This document shows positions 14,558 to 17,296 of a DNA stretch of 17,296 nt, piece after piece. This stretch comes from Gammaproteobacteria bacterium UBA7310 (GTDB taxonomy: Bacteria; Pseudomonadota; Gammaproteobacteria; Pseudomonadales; Ketobacteraceae): assembly GCA_002471665.1 (NCBI GenBank), contig DKQK01000017.1, positions 23,008 to 40,303 on the forward strand. Reading direction: 5' to 3'. Every line of letters starts with the position of its first letter. Within the stretch, counting starts at the first letter, position 1. The notes under the pieces are model-generated. The model searched no databases and was not told where the DNA came from. It saw nothing but the letters and a program-made list of their open reading frames with translations. The position numbers and the translations under genes were made by a program.

Positions 14558-14563
14558 TTGTGG
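14536..14563. promoter_or_regulatory. Putative TetR operator pair in the dioxygenase/monooxygenase divergent region
   Basis: CCAATATTGA (14536-14545) and the weaker TCAATTGTGG (14554-14563) are 18 bp apart, the same spacing as the two matching sites before tetR (16246-16273). They cover the spacer and -35 box of the dioxygenase promoter and a possible plus-strand promoter (TTGAAA 14542-14547, CATACT 14566-14571), so a bound repressor would shut both directions. Two adjacent palindromes suit binding by two TetR dimers. Confidence 0.6.
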
Positions 14564-14645
14564 CGCATACTGTTTCGCAGCTGGTGCCCTCGGCAGTGCA
14601 GCTTGTTGCGGGCAGGCATCGATACACCAACATGAAGAGATTGAT

Positions 14646-16235
14646 ATGAAACAGACGATTGATTGGGCCTCCGACCAGGTCATTGATGTGCTGATCGTGG
14701 GTTATGGCCCCGTCGGCGCGGCGTTGGCGGCGTTGCTGGGCCGTTATGGTGTTCAGGCGCAGGTGATCGACAAGTTGAATGACGTGCTGATGCTGCCACG
14801 GGCCATCGCGCTGGATAACGAAGCGCTGCGCATCCTGCAGATGGCCGGGCTTGATGATCAGAGCTTTGAGCGCGTGGGCATTCAGGAGGTCCGCATGCGT
14901 TGCCCTTACCTGGGTGAATTTGGCCGTGTGAACACCCGGGGTACCATCGACGGACACCCTAAGCTGGTGACGTTTTACCAGCCGGATCTTGAACATGCCC
15001 TGCGCCGACAGGTGGAAGCCGCCGGCTCTATCGATGTTACCACCGGCACCGAGTTGCTGGATTTGCAGCAGCAGCAGGAGGAGGGGGTGGTTGCCACGGT
15101 GCGCAATGCCCAGGGTCAACAGCAAACCATCCTGGCCCGTTATCTGGTGGGAGCCGATGGTGCCCGGTCTGTGGTCCGCGGATTGATCGGGCAAGCGTTC
15201 AAGGGGGAAACCTACGCCCAGGACTGGCTGATTGTGGATGCCCACCACCGCGACAAAGCGTCGGTGGATCATGTGGAGTTTATCTGCGATCCGCGCCGGC
15301 CAACGCCGCACATGCCGGCACCCGGTGGACGAGAGCGTTGGGAATTCATGCTCCAGCCCCATGAAAACGCCAAGGACATGGAGCAACCGGAACAAATTGA
15401 AAAATTGCTGGCGCCCTGGGCCAGACTGAGCGAATTGACCGTAGAGCGGCAGGCGGTGTACCGCTTTCACGCCCGTTGTTGCGAAGCCTTTCAAAAAGAC
15501 CGGGTGTTCCTGGTGGGGGATGCCGCCCACGTGACACCCCCGTTCGTGGGGCAGGGCCTGGTGGCGGGGTTGCGGGATGTGGCCAATCTCGCCTGGAAAC
15601 TTGCCTGGGTGGTACAAGGAAAGGCCAACCCGGCAATTTTGGACAGCTATGATACAGAGCGCCGGCCGCACGCCCGGAGCATGATCCGGCTGGCCAAGCT
15701 CATGGGCAAATTGGTGATGCCCACTTCCGCGCCCCGGGCCATTGCCATTCATGGGGCGATGCGGGGGTTGCGACTGATTGCCCCGCTGCGTTCCTACTTC
15801 GAAGAACTCAAAATCAAACCGCCCAATCAATTCAGGGCCGGGCTTTTCCAGCGAGCAAAACGCCGTGGGGGCGTGGTGCGGGGCGCGCAACTGCCTCAGG
15901 AATGGCTGCGTACGGATCAGGGTTTGCGGTTGAGCGACGACGTACTGGGTGATCACCTGATGCTGGTGGGGCTTGGGGTTGATCCCAAAACCCGCCTGAC
16001 TGCGGGCAGCTGCCAGCGCTGGGAGGCCGCCGGCGGGCAATTTCTGCATCTGGGGTGGCGTGGGCAGGCGCCCCAAAGTGATTCGTTATTCGCGGAGATC
16101 ATGGGCAACAACCTGATGATGGGGGATGCCAGCGGGTGGCTGGTGGTAGTGAGACCGGATCGCGTGGTCATGCTGGACGGTGAACCGGAGGCCGCTGAAA
16201 AACTGATAAGCCAGGCCTGCGCGTTGCTTTGTTAG
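14646..16235 (+). CDS. MhpA-like FAD-dependent aromatic monooxygenase
   Basis: 529 residues, similar in length and layout to 3-(3-hydroxyphenyl)propionate 2-hydroxylase (MhpA), which hydroxylates a phenol next to its hydroxyl using NADH, O2 and FAD. The FAD Rossmann motif is VGYGPVGAALA with Gly19, Gly21 and Gly24. The DG motif is VGADGARS (Asp171-Gly172). The GD motif is FLVGDAAHVTPP (Gly291-Asp292), followed by GLRDVANLAWKLAWVVQGKA as in MhpA. The thioredoxin-like C-terminal domain ends WLVVVRPDRVV. ATG 14646 has AAGAGA 6 bases upstream; a longer reading from 14439 would overlap the dioxygenase gene. It would make the catechol that the divergent dioxygenase cleaves. The natural substrate is not fixed by sequence alone, so no symbol is given. 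Confidence 0.92.
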   Translation: MKQTIDWASDQVIDVLIVGYGPVGAALAALLGRYGVQAQVIDKLNDVLMLPRAIALDNEALRILQMAGLDDQSFERVGIQEVRMRCPYLGEFGRVNTRGTIDGHPKLVTFYQPDLEHALRRQVEAAGSIDVTTGTELLDLQQQQEEGVVATVRNAQGQQQTILARYLVGADGARSVVRGLIGQAFKGETYAQDWLIVDAHHRDKASVDHVEFICDPRRPTPHMPAPGGRERWEFMLQPHENAKDMEQPEQIEKLLAPWARLSELTVERQAVYRFHARCCEAFQKDRVFLVGDAAHVTPPFVGQGLVAGLRDVANLAWKLAWVVQGKANPAILDSYDTERRPHARSMIRLAKLMGKLVMPTSAPRAIAIHGAMRGLRLIAPLRSYFEELKIKPPNQFRAGLFQRAKRRGGVVRGAQLPQEWLRTDQGLRLSDDVLGDHLMLVGLGVDPKTRLTAGSCQRWEAAGGQFLHLGWRGQAPQSDSLFAEIMGNNLMMGDASGWLVVVRPDRVVMLDGEPEAAEKLISQACALLC

Positions 16236-16245
16236 TGAGTTTGTA

Positions 16246-16273
16246 TCAATATTGGATTAACTCTCAATATTGA
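16246..16273. promoter_or_regulatory. Putative autoregulatory operator pair directly before tetR
   Basis: TCAATATTGG (16246-16255) and the perfect palindrome TCAATATTGA (16264-16273) stand 18 bp apart. The first is the exact reverse complement of the site at 14536-14545. The second ends one base before the ATG at 16275, so binding would block transcription from this gap and perhaps hide the start. Confidence 0.65.
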
Positions 16274-16274
16274 A

Positions 16275-16937
16275 ATGAGTTCAACATTGCCTATGGCTAA
16301 GCATCACCGCAAGACCAACCCAGAATCCGAACCGCTCACCCGCGGGTTCAAAAAGAAGGCGCGTACCCGTCAGACCCTGGTGGATGCCGCCATTCGCATC
16401 TACGCGGAAAAGGGGGTGGGCGCGCTGTTGTTGAATGAGCTGGCCGAGCGGGCAGGGGTGTCCAATGGCACGGTATACAATTACTTCAAGACCCGGGAAG
16501 AGGTATTACAGGCGGTGGGTATTGAGCTGGCAAATCAGCTTTCCCACCGGGTTAGCGCCGCAAGCGAGGGTATTGAAAACGGTGCCGAACGGGTGGCGGT
16601 GGGTGTGCGCATGTTCATCCGGCAAGCCCGGCTGGATCCGGTGTGGGCTGCGGCGGTGGTGCGTGTGTTTCAACATGACCGCGATATCCGTTCAATCGTA
16701 GCCCAGAATCTGCGGGGGGATTTACAGTTGGGATTGCGCCAGGGTGTTTTCCGCTATCAGGATGAAATGATTGCCATGGGCTTTGTGGCATCGGCTACCA
16801 CCGGAGCCATTACCGGTATTCTGGATGGTTTTGATCAGCCGGACTACGAGGCCGTTGTGGCCCAGATGCTGTTACTGGGGCTGGGTGTGACACCGGCCAA
16901 GGCGCGTCGCATTGCGCAGATGCCGTTGCCGGAATGA
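16275..16937 (+). CDS. TetR-family transcriptional regulator
   Basis: 220 residues. The DNA-binding region begins with KARTRQTLVDAAIRIYAEKG (about 28-47), and the helix-turn-helix is LNELAERAGVSNGTVYNYF (about 54-72), a clear TetR signature. The remaining about 140 residues form the ligand and dimer domain. It lies 39 bases after the monooxygenase gene, with its own operator-like pair in the gap, and probably represses the mhp-like operons until an aromatic inducer binds. The ATG at 16275 has no visible SD because the palindrome fills that space. An in-frame ATG at 16293 would remove six residues and has only a weak GAG upstream. Either a leaderless or coupled start, or the shorter form, is possible. 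Confidence 0.92.
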   Translation: MSSTLPMAKHHRKTNPESEPLTRGFKKKARTRQTLVDAAIRIYAEKGVGALLLNELAERAGVSNGTVYNYFKTREEVLQAVGIELANQLSHRVSAASEGIENGAERVAVGVRMFIRQARLDPVWAAAVVRVFQHDRDIRSIVAQNLRGDLQLGLRQGVFRYQDEMIAMGFVASATTGAITGILDGFDQPDYEAVVAQMLLLGLGVTPAKARRIAQMPLPE

Positions 16938-17049
16938 TAAAACGATGAGCCAATCATCCAACACAGATTGCAGTGCCAAAAGTTTGCTGTGCTGTCCTTG
17001 TCCTTTGCCGCTGCATCAATTCGCCGGCTTAGGGGCTCTGCTATCTGCT

Positions 17050-17112
17050 AAGTGGTGAACCAAGTGGTAAAAATGGCGCGCCCGGAGAGATTCGAACTCC
17101 CGACCAAGTGGT
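17050..17112. repeat. Short direct repeats AAGTGGT at and beyond the tRNA 3' end
   Basis: AAGTGGT occurs at 17050-17056, 17062-17068 and, within the tRNA anticodon-arm region, 17106-17112. The last two share the 10-mer ACCAAGTGGT (17059-17068, 17103-17112). They could be remnants of a partly duplicated tRNA or chance; too short for a confident attachment site. Confidence 0.4.
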
Positions 17113-17150
17113 TCGAAGCCACCTACTCTATCCAGCTGAGCTACGGGCGC
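17074..17150 (-). tRNA. tRNA-Arg (anticodon UCG)
   Basis: Read on the minus strand it folds as a 77-base tRNA with encoded CCA. The acceptor stem is GCGCCCG with CGGGCGC and discriminator G. The D arm is GCTCAGCTGGATAGAGT. The anticodon arm is GGTGG-CTTCGAA-CCACT with anticodon TCG, reading CGA arginine codons. The T arm is GGGAG-TTCGAAT-CTCTC. Its 3' end faces the aromatic cluster. It is preceded by a strong promoter about 95 bases upstream. Confidence 0.95.
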
Positions 17151-17246
17151 GTGGAGACATCAGAAACTGACGATTGAACCGGCTTTTCGATGCTAATTCA
17201 CTGATTTTGTTCAGAAAATTGATATTTCAGGCCGATCAAGACCGCC

Positions 17247-17276
17247 ATTATACAGGGCAATTCCCCTGAAACTCAA
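17247..17276 (-). promoter_or_regulatory. Promoter of tRNA-Arg
   Basis: On the minus strand TTGAGT (17271-17276) and a perfect TATAAT (17247-17252) are separated by 18 bases. A G/C-rich GGCGG follows the -10, the discriminator type common at stringently controlled stable-RNA promoters. This leaves a leader of about 90 bases before the mature tRNA. Confidence 0.75.
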
Positions 17277-17296
17277 TCTACCATTGCAAATTAGTG

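Noticed and set aside
13425..16076. An 883-codon open frame on the minus strand
   Set aside because: Only the part from 14498 down is the VOC dioxygenase. The upstream part is antisense to the FAD monooxygenase, whose motifs are unmistakable, and a promoter and SD lie just before ATG 14498.
14439..16235. Longer monooxygenase starting at 14439
   Set aside because: It would run through the dioxygenase start, its promoter and the operator. The family begins near the FAD motif, and ATG 14646 has an SD.

Overview
The window looks like chromosomal DNA from a Gram-negative, probably marine gammaproteobacterium. The genes are densely packed, the SD/-10/-35 signals are ordinary, the LuxC, LuxD and LuxE homologues are close to those of Vibrio-type luminous bacteria, and there is an mhp-style aromatic cluster and a tRNA-Arg with an encoded CCA end. 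The taxonomic call is an inference and no species is claimed.

Region 1 (1-5926, all minus strand) is a lux-like operon read luxC > luxE > luxD > luxA-like > class I SAM methyltransferase > PLP fold-type II enzyme (cut by the left edge). luxC, luxE and luxD overlap at their ends. LuxC, LuxD and LuxE are full length with their catalytic residues in place, so the fatty acid reductase complex that makes long-chain aldehyde is predicted to be complete. The single luciferase-like protein aligns almost without gaps to luciferase alpha. There is no luxB, luxG or luxI/luxR in the window. Two active-site positions of alpha differ (Cys106 to Gly, Glu175 to Gln).

Region 2 (5927-6135) is a divergent control region with A/T-rich repeats. 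Region 3 (6136-12429, plus strand) is the divergent operon: a WD40 protein of about 14 blades, a GTP cyclohydrolase II fused to a degenerate GGDEF domain, an acyl carrier protein, a beta-ketoacyl-ACP synthase, a FabZ-type dehydratase and an unrecognised 308-residue protein. Together, regions 1 and 3 read as one supercluster. A private ACP, KS and dehydratase could build the acyl chain, LuxD, LuxE and LuxC would release and reduce it to an aldehyde, RibA could feed flavin, and the LuxA-like flavin monooxygenase would use aldehyde and FMNH2. The product may be light from a one-gene luciferase, or an oxidised or tailored metabolite (methyltransferase and PLP enzyme). The sequence does not decide between these.

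Region 4 (12450-16937) is a separate aromatic catabolic cluster. A minus-strand pair (VOC extradiol dioxygenase, then FAH-family hydrolase) diverges from an MhpA-like FAD monooxygenase and a TetR regulator. A consensus promoter for the dioxygenase and matching paired operator-like sites (CAATATTG cores 18 bp apart) lie in both the divergent promoter region and directly before tetR, so TetR control of the whole cluster is likely. Region 5 (16938-17296) holds a minus-strand tRNA-Arg(UCG) with a strong promoter.
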